Notes: generated from the letters alone by a model not told the origin. A DNA stretch of 64,000 nucleotides from Roridomyces roridus (GCA_029378245.1 JARKIF010000030.1:248001-312000), one strand, 5' to 3'. Shown: positions 21,841-33,989, numbered from the stretch's first letter. Numbers and translations: made by a program.

Positions 21841-23050
21841 ATGTGGCACTGGCTCAGAATGAACGCCGCTCTGTTGATGCTCTCCGTCTTCCAACCCTTC
21901 AGCGTCTCGGCCCCGATACCCTGCTTACAAAACACGACGGCGACTTTCGACGAGCTCATCGCCTGCTTCTACGCATACACCGTCCCTCAGCAGTACTATA
22001 TCGAAGACACGTACGCTGCTGCCCAACCATCGAGCGACCAACTCTCCGCCTGGGAAGCCCTCGTCTCGTCTCTTCTGTCTGTGGACGGAAACTGCACCTC
22101 GGTCGTCGTGCCCGAGGCTATCGCTGACATCTACGGCGTTTCACTCTTCACGGACTCGACGAGCGGCCTGCAGTATTGCATTGCGTCAGAATTGAACGCG
22201 ATCGACGGCGTCTACGCGAATGGATGGGGACTCGTGGCTGTCCCAGCCACCTGCGACGCAGTGGAGCTGACCGTTCATCTTGCGGCGCCGCATCCCATAT
22301 TCGATGGGCCAACGGCGCTGCAAGCTGCAGCACTTTTCTCTGCCACTGGGGCGCGAAGTCTTTTGATTTCTGGCCGGCATCGAGAGGCCTACGACGCCCA
22401 GTCGGACTGTGTCATCCCGACTTCTGCGAAGACGGTGTATTACAAGACTGACCCAACTCACGATGTGGTGCGTTTCTTTGTGGCTGATAATTTCTCATTT
22501 TTTTTTGGTTCTGACCACGACACACAGAATGAACCGTTCCACTCTGCGAGCACTATGATTATAGAATGGCAGCGCGCGAATGGCGGATGTCCCTCCGAAT
22601 CATGTGCAATCATCCAGCTGCATGGCAAGGCGGAGACGAGCTGTCCCACCGACGCCATGTTCATGTCCAGCGGTATCGGTTCGTATCTCTCTGCCTTCTC
22701 TATCCTCTGCTAACCACTCGGCAGCGAGAAGCGCTTCCTCCGTTGCATGGTACACCGACTCTACCGACCGGCCTATAAAACGACTCAAAAACGCGCTCAT
22801 AACGTTCTTCGCACCCTGGAACGTCTCCCTCCCATCCGACAGCTCTTGCAGCCTCACCGCAACCGACAACGTCTTTGGCCGACTCGTCAACGGCATCGAT
22901 GCGTCGCAGGTCTGCACGCATGCGGCGTTGGCGAATACTACGACGGGGGAGTTTGTGCATATCGAGCAGGTGTGGCAGTCTATTAGTCCGGATGCGTATG
23001 GAGGGTGGGCAGAGGCGCTGGTTGAAGCGTTTGGGGGAGGTGGGATGTAA
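21841..23050 (+). CDS. Secreted fungal protein of unknown family
   Basis: The model is join(21841..22467,22528..22678,22725..23050), 367 aa, phases consistent, donors GTGCGT and GTTCGT. A signal peptide spans about residues 1-24 (MWHWLRMNAALLMLSVF...). The protein has many cysteines and conserved-looking histidine motifs: APHPIFDGPTALQA, ISGRHREAY, DPTHDVNEPFH, WQRANGGCPSESC, QLHGKAETSC, AWYTDSTDRPIKRLK and FVHIEQ. I believe this pattern is shared by other mushroom secreted proteins, but I do not know a function. The His/Asp motifs would suit a metal-dependent hydrolase, which is only a guess. It shares a short divergent promoter with the carboxypeptidase, which suggests an extracellular role. 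An alternative start at 21859 would still leave a signal peptide. Confidence 0.7.
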
Positions 23051-23109
23051 TTGTGTTTCATGTGGTCCGCTTTTCCACTCCAAATTCTGCTTTGAGAAGG
23101 TGCAATGTG

Positions 23110-23600
23110 GAAGCTTCCCCATCCCGGCCGGGCCGATGTTCCCCTCGGATCGCCATGGCGCCTGAGAGTGGGTCCACCTTGCGCTCGACATCAAGAAGCC
23201 CGCCTCCAGCCTCACTGTCATGGTCGCGAGACTGGGGCCACAGAGAATCTGATTAGTCCCTGGCATTACGGCGCAGGACAAACAGTGGCAATGAATACAG
23301 TATTATACAAGTTTCTTTCTTTTCCGAATGCTCCTATTTTCAAGTTTCAGTGTGCGAGGCCCGGATCACTTGGTCTCAGTCCATTGCAGACCGATTCTTC
23401 ACTGGCGCCGATTCCATCCGGTAAGAGCGTACTGTATTGAATCAATTCCTCGAAAGACTTGAATACAGTTTGAATCTTACATCGTGATGTTGCCTCAGGC
23501 GGTCGGTGGGTATGATGGTGCGGAGCTCCAAAGGGAGCGTTTCTGCCAGCCTCAGGATACTTTCGATGTGGGGAATGAATGAGTGATCGAGGGTTGGTAT
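23110..23600 (-). pseudogene. Inverted fragment of the ARM-gene 3' end plus downstream sequence
   Basis: The minus strand encodes ESILRLAETLP and RTIIPTDRLRQ (about 23590-23490), the C-terminus of the ARM protein at 26603-28563. It is followed by the same 3' flanking sequence as behind both ARM genes (AAGTCTTTCGAGGAATTGATTC). Further on (23275-23110, read on the minus strand) lies a stretch also found at 50050-50190: in matching frames both read SLWP.SRD and VDP.SGA.AIRG. The copy is truncated at both ends and cannot encode an ARM protein. Confidence 0.7.
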
Positions 23601-23923
23601 TTTCGGAGAGATTCCCAGTGTTGGAGGTTCGAGATCCATGTCGCGCATTGCTCCCACTGTCCAGGGTTTCCAACGCATTTACGAGCCCGACGCTCACGGA
23701 CACCCTACCCTTTGCTTATATTTCCTGTTCCTGCTGTGCCTTGACCTGAATTAGTTGCTATTCGTAGCCGGGATCACGAATAAGCTCCAGAAACTGCGCA
23801 CGCAACCTCCAAACTCACATGTCGCTTTAATTTAGGTGGTATAGCCGATAGGTGCCGATGGAATTTGAAAGGCCAGGAACCACGGATTTTTAGATTCTGA
23901 CCTCGTGTCCCATATCCTGACAA

Positions 23924-25274
23924 ATGGCCTCTCGTCCTTCGACATCAATGAGCGACTTTGCTCTCAGGCTGGCAGGATTGCTCAAATCCATAGGCGATTT
24001 ATTGCTTGGAGATCCAGCTCCAGTGCTCAAACTTCCATACGACATCTTACTGGACATCTTCAAAGTCGCGGCGGATGCATATAATTCAGGCACGGACGAG
24101 CTGGGCATGGGACCATTAATTGCTTGCTATCACCCAGGTCTGCAGGGATTGGCGGTACTTTGCTCTCGAATGCCCAGCTCTCTGGTCGACGTTTATTATA
24201 TACGACGTATGGGGGACAACCTCGCACCTCTACTTGCTCGGACTGCACCTGCAGCGGTCCCGCGATCTTCCACTTTCTGTCCGGGTTCATTCGAATTCCC
24301 TTTACCGATACCGTTACTCAACGGGTCCCCGATCCCATTTGGACCGCTCTCAGGCCCTTCTTTCACTGCTCGCCGCACACTCGACTCGCCTCTTCAGCCT
24401 CCGGTTCACCGGGGACTGGGATGACATTCCGATATCCGGTTTCCGGGGAGGATTGCCGCGGCTCGAAATTTTGGAACTGCCGTGCACTAGTCTGTACGAG
24501 TCCCTTCAATTCCAGCTTGCACCAAGGCTGCACACGCTTCGTACCGCGCAAATCACCTCGGTGGACTCCAATCGTCTGTGGGACCTCATTCCCTGCGCTC
24601 AGATCCGCACGCTGGTCATCTGGAACAGCTGCGACCTGGATCTCGTGGGATTCACAAATCTTACCTATTTGGAATGCATCTCCATGCGCAGGGGGTGGGA
24701 AACCGACTCCGCGCCATTGGTTTTAAAGCATCTTAGAACTTGGTACATCGATCACCAGGCCAGCGGCCCCGGGAGACATCCCGAGGTGGCCGAAATGTTG
24801 GATCATTTCACGACGCCGACGCTGGAATCGCTGGAGATAAGTTACCTCACCGACCCCTCCCACCTTTGCTCCTTTCTAGACCGTTCGCGCTGCGCGCTGA
24901 CGCATCTGGCTCTTCGACGCAGCTCGATCCGCATTGGGGAGATGGTGAAGATCCTCGAGGTCGTTCCTGCCCTCGAGCGTCTCCTCATCGACGACGGATA
25001 CATTCCGACTGTGATCACCAACAAATTCTTTGACAGCCTCACCATTTCCAGCTCGACGGGGCATCATGTCCTTGTTCCTGCGCTGCGAGAGCTTCGGATT
25101 CGAGGGAGGTTCATGTTCCAAGGGCCCAAGGTGTTGGACATGCTGCAGTCTCGCGTTGGAATCAATTTGGAGGTGGTAAAGCTGGTGGTTGCGACCGGGG
25201 CTATTGCAGAGCTGGATCTGTTGCGGTTGAAGGCATTTGATGGGATTCGCGTCTCGGTAGAAGAGCTTTTGTGA
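23924..25274 (+). pseudogene. F-box/LRR gene with a frameshift in the F-box
   Basis: The first frame (from 23924) encodes LKLPYDILLDIFKVAADAY, an F-box beginning. From about 24120 another frame continues LAITQVCRDWRYFALE and CPALWSTF, then LRR-like segments (LPRLEILELP, LRTLVIW, LTYLECISM, LESLEISYL, LTHLALRRSS, VPALERLL, ALRELRIRG) to the stop at 25274. The two frames overlap and no GT or GC donor with a fitting AG joins them without deleting the centre of the F-box. A small indel near 24080-24125 is the simplest reading, making this a recent pseudogene or a sequence error. Apart from that break it would be about 445 aa. It is not closely related to the two F-box families at 9-19 kb. Confidence 0.65.
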
Positions 25275-26600
25275 AAATTGCGAAAACATACTTTGGTCCT
25301 GTTGCAAACGGTGATACGCCTCTCTGTTAGTAGGATGCCGCCTGATGCCGCCGCTGATTTGTGATCATCCGTGGGAGTTCGACTTAGGAAATCCGAGCGA
25401 GGGAGGATCAATACGTGATCTTACGATCAGGAGTGCGGATCACCCGATCACACGTGTACTCCTTGCTTCCGACCACCGTCATCCGCACTCCGAAGCTGCC
25501 GCACATCCACCTCAAGACTTCAAGAGCTCGCGTTTTGACTCACCCACCCGCACCTGACATGGATTCCTTGCACAGGTCACTGCTTCTGCAGATTTCATTC
25601 CCAACGGGGTGGCATTGATGCCATCACCCCGAACCTGGTGGTCGGTCGGTCCCTCCGCCGGGCCCTTAATTTTTTTTTCCGGGGCGAGGGTTGTCGGAGG
25701 GCTTGGATGGTCCGGGGGCTCATTTACTGACCCATTTGAGCTCGCAAAAGTGATGCCGCGGTGGTCAGCCGCATGGAAGGGTATCAAACAGTGTATTGGC
25801 CCGTTTCGGCCTCGGCATTTGACCGCAACACCCTGAAAATCAGATGATCAGTCTCTGTTGACCGCGGACAGCCTGGAAAAAAATTAATACTCGGCCTTCG
25901 GGACGGGCCAGAGGACAACGCTGGCCGCCGTCTTGCGTGATCGAAATCACTGATCCCATCAGGCCGAGTCCGGCTGGCCCTATTCGATCGGTCGGTTCCC
26001 CCTCCAAGGCCTTAAAATTTTTTCCGGGCATGGTATGAGAAATTTTTCATTTACCTCCCCCTTGTTCATTCCATACAACAGCATAGCAGTCCGATGGGGA
26101 TGCCCTCCCGCCCCAGCGTCGGCATCCCATCGGCTGTGACCGGAGGTGGCTGATTCCACCCCTCCACACCCAAACAAATTGCTGGTGTGCTTCCTATGAG
26201 AAAACGGACCTGAGAGCAAGAGGATGTAAATGCTTTGGGATTGTCGTGAAGCCTGCACTTCCAATCCTCCCCTCATCCTCTCAATCCTTTCGAAGCTTCC
26301 GAGTCTGATCCGAAAAAAAAAATCAACTCCATGCTGTCAGTGCGAGTCCCTCTTCGGGTTCAGCAGGCCTCCCACTGGTTTGCTCGCGCTGGTGTGTGTT
26401 GACATCCCAAATATTGAAGATTCTCTGATAAATTGGTTCTATTTAGAATGCTAATGAATGACGACGACGTGGTGTATGCAAACAATCTGCCTGAGTCTCC
26501 AAGGCATCGGCGCATCGCATGCAAGTATAGCTCAATGACTCGGAGCCTTTGTGAAGGCAGTGCGCCGGGCGTGATCCCGCTCGCTTCTCTATCTCTTCCC
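25275..26600. repeat. Non-coding region with a dispersed GGTCGGTCCC...CCTTAATTTTTTTTCC motif
   Basis: No gene is supported. A 45 bp motif at 25638-25685 recurs directly at 25985-26030 and in inverted form near 25860-25905; a weaker match is near 29895. It may be a degenerate MITE pair, but ends are not clear. Confidence 0.4.
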
Positions 26601-26602
26601 CC

Positions 26603-28563
26603 ATGCCGCCCCTACAACGTCAAGAAACTCGGACTAGCCTGCGCAGCTGGTGGTCCGACAGTAACCCGCTGGTGCAGGCGGGACCTACCATGAACCTACA
26701 CGCCGCGGCCAAGCCTCTCATGAAGTGGATGCACCACCAGCAAGCTCTCGGCATCATCGACAAGCACAACGAGGTGCCACTCACCGCGGAGCTCTTGGAG
26801 ATTTATGCGTCGTATCTATCGTACGTGGCGCCTGACGATGACTCTAGGAAAGCACTGACATCCACCAGGTACAAATACATCTCCCTCACCACACAGAGAA
26901 CGGTCTTGAAACACCTGTCGGATAGAGCGTACCTTTCGAAAGCCGACGTCGGAGAGATACTACGTTCCCCCATCCTCGAACAGATTCCGCAGCTCTTGGA
27001 GTCGAACGACAGACAGCTCCAGACACTAACATGCTCTCTAGTCGGAAAGCTGCTTGCACACCAATACGGCATCCCTGGGCAACTCACGTTGAGGTGCGTT
27101 AACTTGTACGCACATTTATCCGACAGCTCATTCTCGTTAGCGTCGGGATGACGTCCGCCTTGGCTGCACTCCTGGGGCAACCCGAAAGTGCGCTGGGAGA
27201 AGTCCTTCAGAATTTGCTGGAGTCCGAGACCGAAGCCATGAGACGTTGGTCATGTATCCTCGTCGGCAATTTGGCCCGTCAAAGGGCTGCTGAAAGCGTC
27301 CTTATCAGTTCGGAGGTCGTTGAGAAGCTTGTCGCCCGCTTACGGCAAGTCCCATCTATCCTACCAAGAAACTCTTGAATAATATTGTTCGCTTAGTGAT
27401 TCAGAGGACGATGTTGTTTTGACTGCCATTTCTGCGTTGGCTGCAATTTCACAATTGCCCGGCGGTTGGATAATTCTTGTGGCAACGAACGCGCTGGATG
27501 GCGTCGGTCTGGCGCTGGACTCCACGAATAGAGATGTGCGCTTGTCCGTCTGCGGTTTTGTTACGACCTTGGCAAAGAGCGAATTGAGCGAATACAGCAT
27601 TCCGGCAATGTTGGATGCAATTCCGATGGAAAGGTGGTCCGCGTTATTGAGGCAAGTGTCTCTCATCTTTCCACAGGGAGTCATCAATTCATTGGGATTC
27701 ATTTTGCAGGGATGACGAAGAAGATTTCGTTCACGCCGCAAAAGTGCTCCTCCAACTCTCCAGATGGGATGGATTCGCCTGGGCCATCATCCAATCCGAC
27801 CTATTGGAAGTCATCTCGGACCTACTCTCCACTCGCTCGCGGACATTCGATTTCTGTGAATTAATCGGAACCTTGGTGGACAAGGAGTTCCCTATCCCCT
27901 CCATTTTGGCGGCAATCCCGATGCAGAAATTTGTGTTCATCTTAGAGTGTGTTTTTCAGTTCCAAGAGCTCTATACGTTTGCTGATCTACCCTCAGCCGT
28001 GAACACTACACGGGGTACCATACTCATAACTCTGCAGGCTTCATATTGACACAGCTGACCAAGTGGCCCGAGGGCGCGCTGGGCGTTGCCACGGTGCTAG
28101 ATCTGCTGGGCTCCTCCCTTTTACGACGAGGCAGCGGCGCTGAATACTGGGTACCCCAAATCGTGGCCACACTCGCAAGACAAAGGGATATCGTTCCGAC
28201 CGGTACAATTCTCGGGAGCTTCAATACTGTCAGGTTATGGCCACTTGTATGGCAAGTCTACATTTTGCCATCACCAGCTGTTTTCTTGAATGTCGTTTCA
28301 GTGGCCACAATCGTCAAATTGCTTCGCAAGCTGTAGAAGCGCTGATTGAACTTGCACACAGCCCTGGGGGTAGAGCCGCACTTTCGAGAACCCTTGATCT
28401 CTTCCTAGCCTCGACCGAGCCTCTACCCGCTTCCCACAGGGAAGCGATCATACGCCTGGCACAAACGCTCCCTCCGGAATCTTCTCTCCGCAGTATCATA
28501 CCTACTGACCGCCTGCGTCAGCCGTTTGACGAAGATCTTGCACCCTTTTGGGGCTTGGCATAG
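26603..28563 (+). CDS. ARM-repeat (armadillo-like) protein, intact copy
   Basis: A seven-exon model: join(26603..26820,26869..27093,27141..27344,27397..27651,27710..27946,27997..28251,28302..28563), 551 aa. The N-terminus MPPLQRQETRTSLRSWWSDSNP is the typical start of a mushroom family with armadillo-type repeats. Helical repeats follow (VLKHLSDRAYL, MTSALAALLGQPESAL, ETEAMRRWSCILVGNLAR, VLTAISALAAISQLPGG, LSVCGFVTTLAKSE, AAKVLLQLSRWDG, AVEALIELAHSPGG). ARM repeats form a superhelical scaffold for protein binding. Three introns have GCAAGT donors (27345, 27652, 28252). Relative to the paralog at 46405 this copy lacks seven residues in frame at the start of exon 3. Intron 1 (48 bp) is in frame, so retention would add 16 residues. 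Function is unknown. Confidence 0.8.
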
Positions 28564-30600
28564 TGAGGCAAAATGTCATGATGTAAGTTCATACTGTGCC
28601 CAAGTCTTTCGAGGAATTGATTCAGACTATGATAGATTAGAATCGGCGTCTAGAATTGGTCTGGAAAGGAGATCGGGCCTCTCACACAAGGTGAAAGTAG
28701 GAGCTTGCGTCGTGCATAATCGAGATATACAAAAGCAGTAGATGCTGAGTGAGAACAAAGAACGATAATAAATGTCATGGAAAACAACGCTCACACATCA
28801 GAACTTCCAGGAATTCAATTGCCAACACACCGAACCGGGCTCAATGACATCAGGACCTATCGCCTCGCTGTCGGGATGCCGCGAAATGTTGAACACAGGG
28901 AAGTGCAAACTGTCGAGTTGCAGACGCTCGCCGTCGGTCACTGAACTACTAGATTGGGCCTGTCGTCTTCCTCTGAGGTGAGACACGAGACTGGTGAGTG
29001 AGCGCGAATCTGCGATGGAGGTGACGGGGACCCCGGACAGCAACAGTGGTCAGAGATGCCGCATGCGGTGTTGGTCAAGGAGGTCAAAAGGGAGCCAGAT
29101 TCAGAGATATCGTCAGGAATTCGGAGGCAAAATTGTACTCTGGGCTATTAGTGTGCGACGAAGCAATAGAGGCGCCAATGAGATTCAAGCGTGTGAATGC
29201 TGGTACCCAGAGATCTGGAGAGAGATGCAGTTGGGAAGGAGGAAGGTTATGAGTTGTTGGCTGCAATAGATGTTGAACGTTCGCTCGAGGACGGGGGGAG
29301 AGATCGAAAAGGTGCGTGAGAGGTCGACGTCGTCTTCGTACAGATATTGGGGTGCGCAGCGCAAGCCCATCATCATCGGTAAAGACAAGGATGCGGTACA
29401 GGAACGGTTGGACTCTGAGAAAAGTGGGAGTAAGGTCAGAAGACAAAGACTCGAACATTGCCAAGGATGGATGGTGGTCGTGAGAAGGCTGCGAGCTCAA
29501 ACTAGGATGACTCGCTCCAGATCCGATGGTAAGGGCGGTTGCATAGGTTTCGAACCTTTCTTGGATTTGAGCCCACGCTCCGCGCACCAGCGAGCTCGGA
29601 GCGCAATCACAGGAGATGATGGTGATTGAGAAACAAGAAGCGATGGATAATGATCGCGATCATGATGGGAGTTTCGGGGCTTCGGCAGCCTCTCCGTGGA
29701 CCGTACTTATTGCAAAATTCATTCACTGACTGAGGGATAGCTTGGTCGGAGTTGAAGTGTGGCTATCGGATGGAAATTGGGACGGATTGTGCGGATTTAT
29801 TCATGCACCGCCGTCTTCTCATGTTCGTTCCAATTGATCCAAAACGGTGTTGAATTTCGGAATGAGAGAATTCAACCGTTTTTCGTGGACCCCCGCTGTA
29901 GCCCTCGGGCCCGGGCTTAATAATTCTGCGAGGTTGACGCAAAGGACCAACAATCCCCGGAGGTTGACACCCGGTCTTTGATTAAAACGCGATGACGCTC
30001 ATTCTCACACCGGTGTATCTTGGAGCCGCCGAGCACGGAAATTACTTGGGTCTGCAGACCAGAAGGAAAGGAAATACAAGTTCCGAGGTCGGCACCATGC
30101 GGAACGTAAGCGCCGGGTCTTTCCGTGCCGTCAGCTTCTTGCATGCTTCCGTACTCCCTCCTTCCAATTCCCGAACGTCTGCGATACTGAGCTTGACCTT
30201 GACTCTAAGCTGGTGTAAAGGAAGCCGGCGTGGTATGGGTAAGAGGGTGGATGTCCACGGGCCGTGGTCGTTTTTCTTTCAGCGACATCCGGATTCCAAT
30301 TTCCGAAGTGCTTGGCACATCGAGGATAGGAAGAAGCAGACGTGCGGTTCCGGAGTGTAGCATGCGACGCGGTCCGTTGCCAAGACGGTCCCATGGGGTG
30401 CGCCCGACGCTTCTTGCCTTCTTCCTCGTTTGTTCTGCTCGTGTAGGCATGCAGACGAGGCGGGGATGTGTAGACCGGCGACGATGCAGCTGGGCGCTGG
30501 TTTCGAGGGTGAAAAAAGAGGATTTTAGAGTTTGACTTGTACGTAAATCGGGACTAGTCGTGCCTGGACTCGAAATCAGTATATCACTACTCCCTTTCTT
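28564..30600. other. No confident gene; weak F-box-like ORF pieces
   Basis: On the minus strand, 29587-28798 contains ORFs with FLRVQPFLYRILVFTD and LWVPAFTRLNLIG, which resemble the middle of the F-box family at 18525, but frames change and no start or splice structure could be built. The remainder has no recognised features. Confidence 0.3.
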
Positions 30601-30619
30601 CTTGCCACCACCCACAGCG

Positions 30620-31720
30620 ATGGACTCCTCCTCCTCCCACCCCGTCTCGTCCTCGTCCTCGCGCGCGCCACCCCTCTCCCTCCCAGAGTTCGTCGACCTC
30701 GTCTCTGCGGCCCTCGACTCGCCTGCTCTCGACCCCGTCCTTTCCTTCACGTCGCCCCAGCCGCGACCTGCGCCTGTGGAACGACGCAAGTCAGGTATGC
30801 GGCAGATGTTCGCCAAATTCAAGACCCTCGTCACGCGATACAATACTCCATCGCGTCCCAGCGTCGGCAGACATAGCACGTCGCCAGAGTACCGCATACC
30901 CGAGCTTCATCTGCCTTACACCCCGCTTGCCGTACACTCCGAGCATCATCATCCGTACCCATCGCGTGTCCTTAACCCAAAAGTCTACTCTATCTCGACA
31001 CCTGCGCTTCCCCTCTATCGGGTCAACTCCATTTCGTCGTCGTCGGGCAATGCGAGCCTGAGCTCCTGTTCGTCAGCGTCGTCGGATGTGCAGTACCCTA
31101 CGACGCCACTGACGACCGTGTCCGAGGAAGGAGGCAGCCGTTGGTCCGCTTGCAGTAGCACCGAGGCTGAGCATCTCCCAGCCGCAGCCGCGAAACCTCT
31201 CCCGCTGCGTCTTCCGTCATTCGCTTCCATACCAAACTTCCACACCCACACTAGTACTCCGATGATAAAGGAGAGCTACAACACCACTCTGCGTCGTTCG
31301 CGTACTCGTCGTGCAGCAGCACAAGGCCCGCCCGTGCCGCCTCCTGCGTATCCCCTGCCTCCACCGCCGCCCAAAGATGATGAGTTTATGAGCTGCCATC
31401 CGTACGCTCGTGCACGTCCCGTGTGCCCTCCTTCTCCTTCACCAGCTCCCTCCTCCAAGCGCGGTACAGTCCGTCATCCGTACGAGAATCCAAAGTCAAT
31501 CCTCGACGCGTTCCCAGCACCGCCCACAGCCACGCGTCGTCCCTACCGTGCGAGCTCGCCGTTCCCATTTGCACTCCCTCCTCGCGCTGCACGGCCGTGT
31601 ACGCCTCCGCCTTTAAAGAAGGAGGAGCAGGATTGGTTGGACCTCGAGACGTCCCCGTCTGCTACGTCTGGAGAGGCGACGACGGATGAGAGCTTTTACA
31701 GTGCGTATGAGGTGTTTTGA
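30620..31720 (+). CDS. Proline/serine-rich, probably disordered protein
   Basis: A single exon of 366 aa from the ATG at 30620 (MDSSSSHPVSSSSS); an in-frame Met 20 codons upstream is less likely. The product is rich in Ser, Pro and Ala, with short linear motifs such as PPPPPPKDDE, the repeated HPY-type element (SCHPYARA, VRHPYENPK) and an acidic end (EEQDWLDLE...DESFYSAYEVF). A folded patch may lie at residues 52-80 (RRKSGMRQMFAKFKTL). Strong codon bias and open frame over 1.1 kb support it being real. No domain, signal peptide or membrane segment is seen. Function unknown. Confidence 0.65.
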   Translation: MDSSSSHPVSSSSSRAPPLSLPEFVDLVSAALDSPALDPVLSFTSPQPRPAPVERRKSGMRQMFAKFKTLVTRYNTPSRPSVGRHSTSPEYRIPELHLPYTPLAVHSEHHHPYPSRVLNPKVYSISTPALPLYRVNSISSSSGNASLSSCSSASSDVQYPTTPLTTVSEEGGSRWSACSSTEAEHLPAAAAKPLPLRLPSFASIPNFHTHTSTPMIKESYNTTLRRSRTRRAAAQGPPVPPPAYPLPPPPPKDDEFMSCHPYARARPVCPPSPSPAPSSKRGTVRHPYENPKSILDAFPAPPTATRRPYRASSPFPFALPPRAARPCTPPPLKKEEQDWLDLETSPSATSGEATTDESFYSAYEVF

Positions 31721-33313
31721 TTGGATTCCACAACCGCGCGTCGTCCCCCTCCCTCGTGCACGTTATCATCTCAAGTATAGTATCCTTCCACTCGTTTTCG
31801 CTCCCCGACGTTCCTTTCGTTCGTACTGCTGTTGCATTGCTGTCTGCCACTGTCTCTTCCGTTCCATGAACATTTTTACATACATACACACATACATACC
31901 GAAGCGAAGCGAATTCCTCTTTCTTGCGACCCCTCCGAAGGATGTTTGTGACTGTACCCTGTACATCAGGAAAAACCTCCCTGGATATTTTATCGCAAAT
32001 CTTTCAAAAATATCTCGCAGCTCAAATATTTTGCAGTCATTCTCGAAACTTTTGCCCAATGTTGACAAAGTTTCCAAAATGGAGATTTTGCTTTTCATCA
32101 GTATGACATTGGGAACCTGATCAAAATGCAGTACATTAAAAGTAGCTGCTGTACACCTGTATAAAGTACCAATTCCAACTGACCAGAGCTTGTCCACCAA
32201 AATTTCTGAAAGCTTTGCAAAAATATCACAACTTTTTTTGGGGAGCCAGAAATTTCGAGGTATTTCTCAGCAAACTGGCCAAACTTTTTTTGGTGGGCCA
32301 GATATTTTGAGGTATGTTTCAGCAAATTTGCCAAACTTTCTAGTCATCCATCCACAGCCAGGAAGTCTTGTATTCCAGGTCACCAACTCACCTCAGTCTT
32401 CTGGTATAGAGTCTGTGGTGCACCTCAAACAAGATCAGTCTCTTTGGACTATGAAGTGGAGGCACATCTGCCCTTGATTGGCTTTCATCTCTCACTAAGC
32501 CCATCCCTGAGTGCTCTTCTGTTGGTGCATAATACTGTTGGACTCATGGGGTCACATCATGGGAGCTAAGATTGCCAGATTCATGTCTCTATTGTAGTGT
32601 AGTAGTGAGCTTCCCCCTTTGTGTTGTCTGTACCTTTTACAGGAGGTCCCTCGTTCGACTCCCCTTTGAAACATCATTTAATTATCCTTGTCATTTAAAT
32701 AAAATAGCCTTAGCTACTGAGATCCCAATCACTTCTGTAAGTTCCTGTCAGTCATTGATTATCAGCTGTGCCTGACTGTCCCTGATCAACAATCAGTGGG
32801 CAGAGCTGATGGTGAATGTTTTGCTCCCACTGAGATGCAATGTTCCCCCTCTGCTTCATTCTTCATTTCTGCTCTGTTGGCAAGGTTCAACCAATGCCAA
32901 TATCCACTCCAAAAGTGCCAAAAGTTTTGGTATTTTTGTTGGGACTAACATATTCTTGCTCATTCTTCGGATATTCAGCTATTCTCAATATTTTTGGCAA
33001 ATTTTGGCAAAATGTGCCAAAAATACCTGGGGAGGTGTTTCCTGATGTACCTATAATACCACTTCGAATTATAAAGTATACCGTGTACCCTTTGTCTTGT
33101 GTTGAATGCATACTCTCTGTGCCTGTAGTGAATGCTGTTGAATCAAAGGATGAAGATTTGACTTGCAATTGGGTGGGATTTGAGAGCTACTCGGACAGGA
33201 ATTCACATTTCTCTCTGCATTTCAAAGAGTTGGGAATTTGTATTCGCATGTAGAGGCGGCGCCCCCGCCCCACTTATGGTCCATGTCAGCATATGCATTT
33301 ATTTCCCTTTCAA
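31721..33313. other. AT-rich, gene-poor stretch with local tandem repeats
   Basis: No gene is supported. Two tandem copies of about 55 bp (AGAAATTTCGAGGTATTTC / AGATATTTTGAGGTATGTT, each followed by CAGCAAA and CCAAACTTT) lie at about 32250-32335. Related TTTTGGCAAA motifs recur near 32990-33015. The composition resembles 2.4-4 kb. Probably old transposon sequence. Confidence 0.4.
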
Positions 33314-33747
33314 TAGACAGGTTGTGCAAAAGCCGTACGGCTTTTTAGTGCATTGTGCAAAGCCGTACGGCTATTTTTTCCGCCGGATTTTCCTGACTGT
33401 CAATGCACCCCATGACTGTTAATGATGCAGAATCCTACCTACAGTGCTCAGCTTGCCCAGGTTGCGCCGAAAGACCGCTTGAGAAGGAGCCGAACTGACG
33501 AGATTCTGTCAAAATTCCGTTGGAGCCGTGTGGAGTGGACTTGACCCAATTTGAGCGTGCCGATGACGTAGCGCAGCTGTCGGATCAGTCTGCCGGTGGT
33601 GTTCAGAAACATCAAAATGATATTGTTTTCTTACTCGGCAACGAGATCCGGCAATAAAATGAGGGAAAACTACCATTTTGCCCGCACGGCTTTGCACAAG
33701 GCCAAAAAGCCGTGTGTGGCTCCATACGGCTTTGCACAACCCGTCTA
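33314..33747. mobile_element. MITE with GCCGTACGGC palindromes
   Basis: The ends are inverted repeats of about 26 bp (TAGACAGGTTGTGCAAA and its complement TTTGCACAACCCGTCTA). TTGTGCAAAGCCGTACGG-type units are repeated twice at each end; GCCGTACGGC is itself a palindrome. It is about 434 bp with no coding capacity. A target duplication could not be identified. Confidence 0.75.
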
Positions 33748-33989
33748 ATAAGTACCTCGTTGTACATAGCGTACTCTCGGTGTCGGCGATCGAGAGACCG
33801 GGGATACCTGAACTTGTAGATCCCGGAGAGGGTCGACCTCAGCCAAACCTCACTAACACATACTAAGTAGTCTGATTCGTGGGTTCAAGTTCTAGGTCTG
33901 GTTACCTATGGAAGCCCTTCGTCGACGTCGATGTTGTGGTTTGGGAAGGACGGGAGTACGTCAAGTTGAGTGTGAAAAAGAAACCTGCA

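Noticed and set aside
29084..29587. 167 aa minus-strand gene
   Set aside because: Weak resemblance to an F-box family over short stretches, but no start, frame continuity or splice model; kept only as a weak note.
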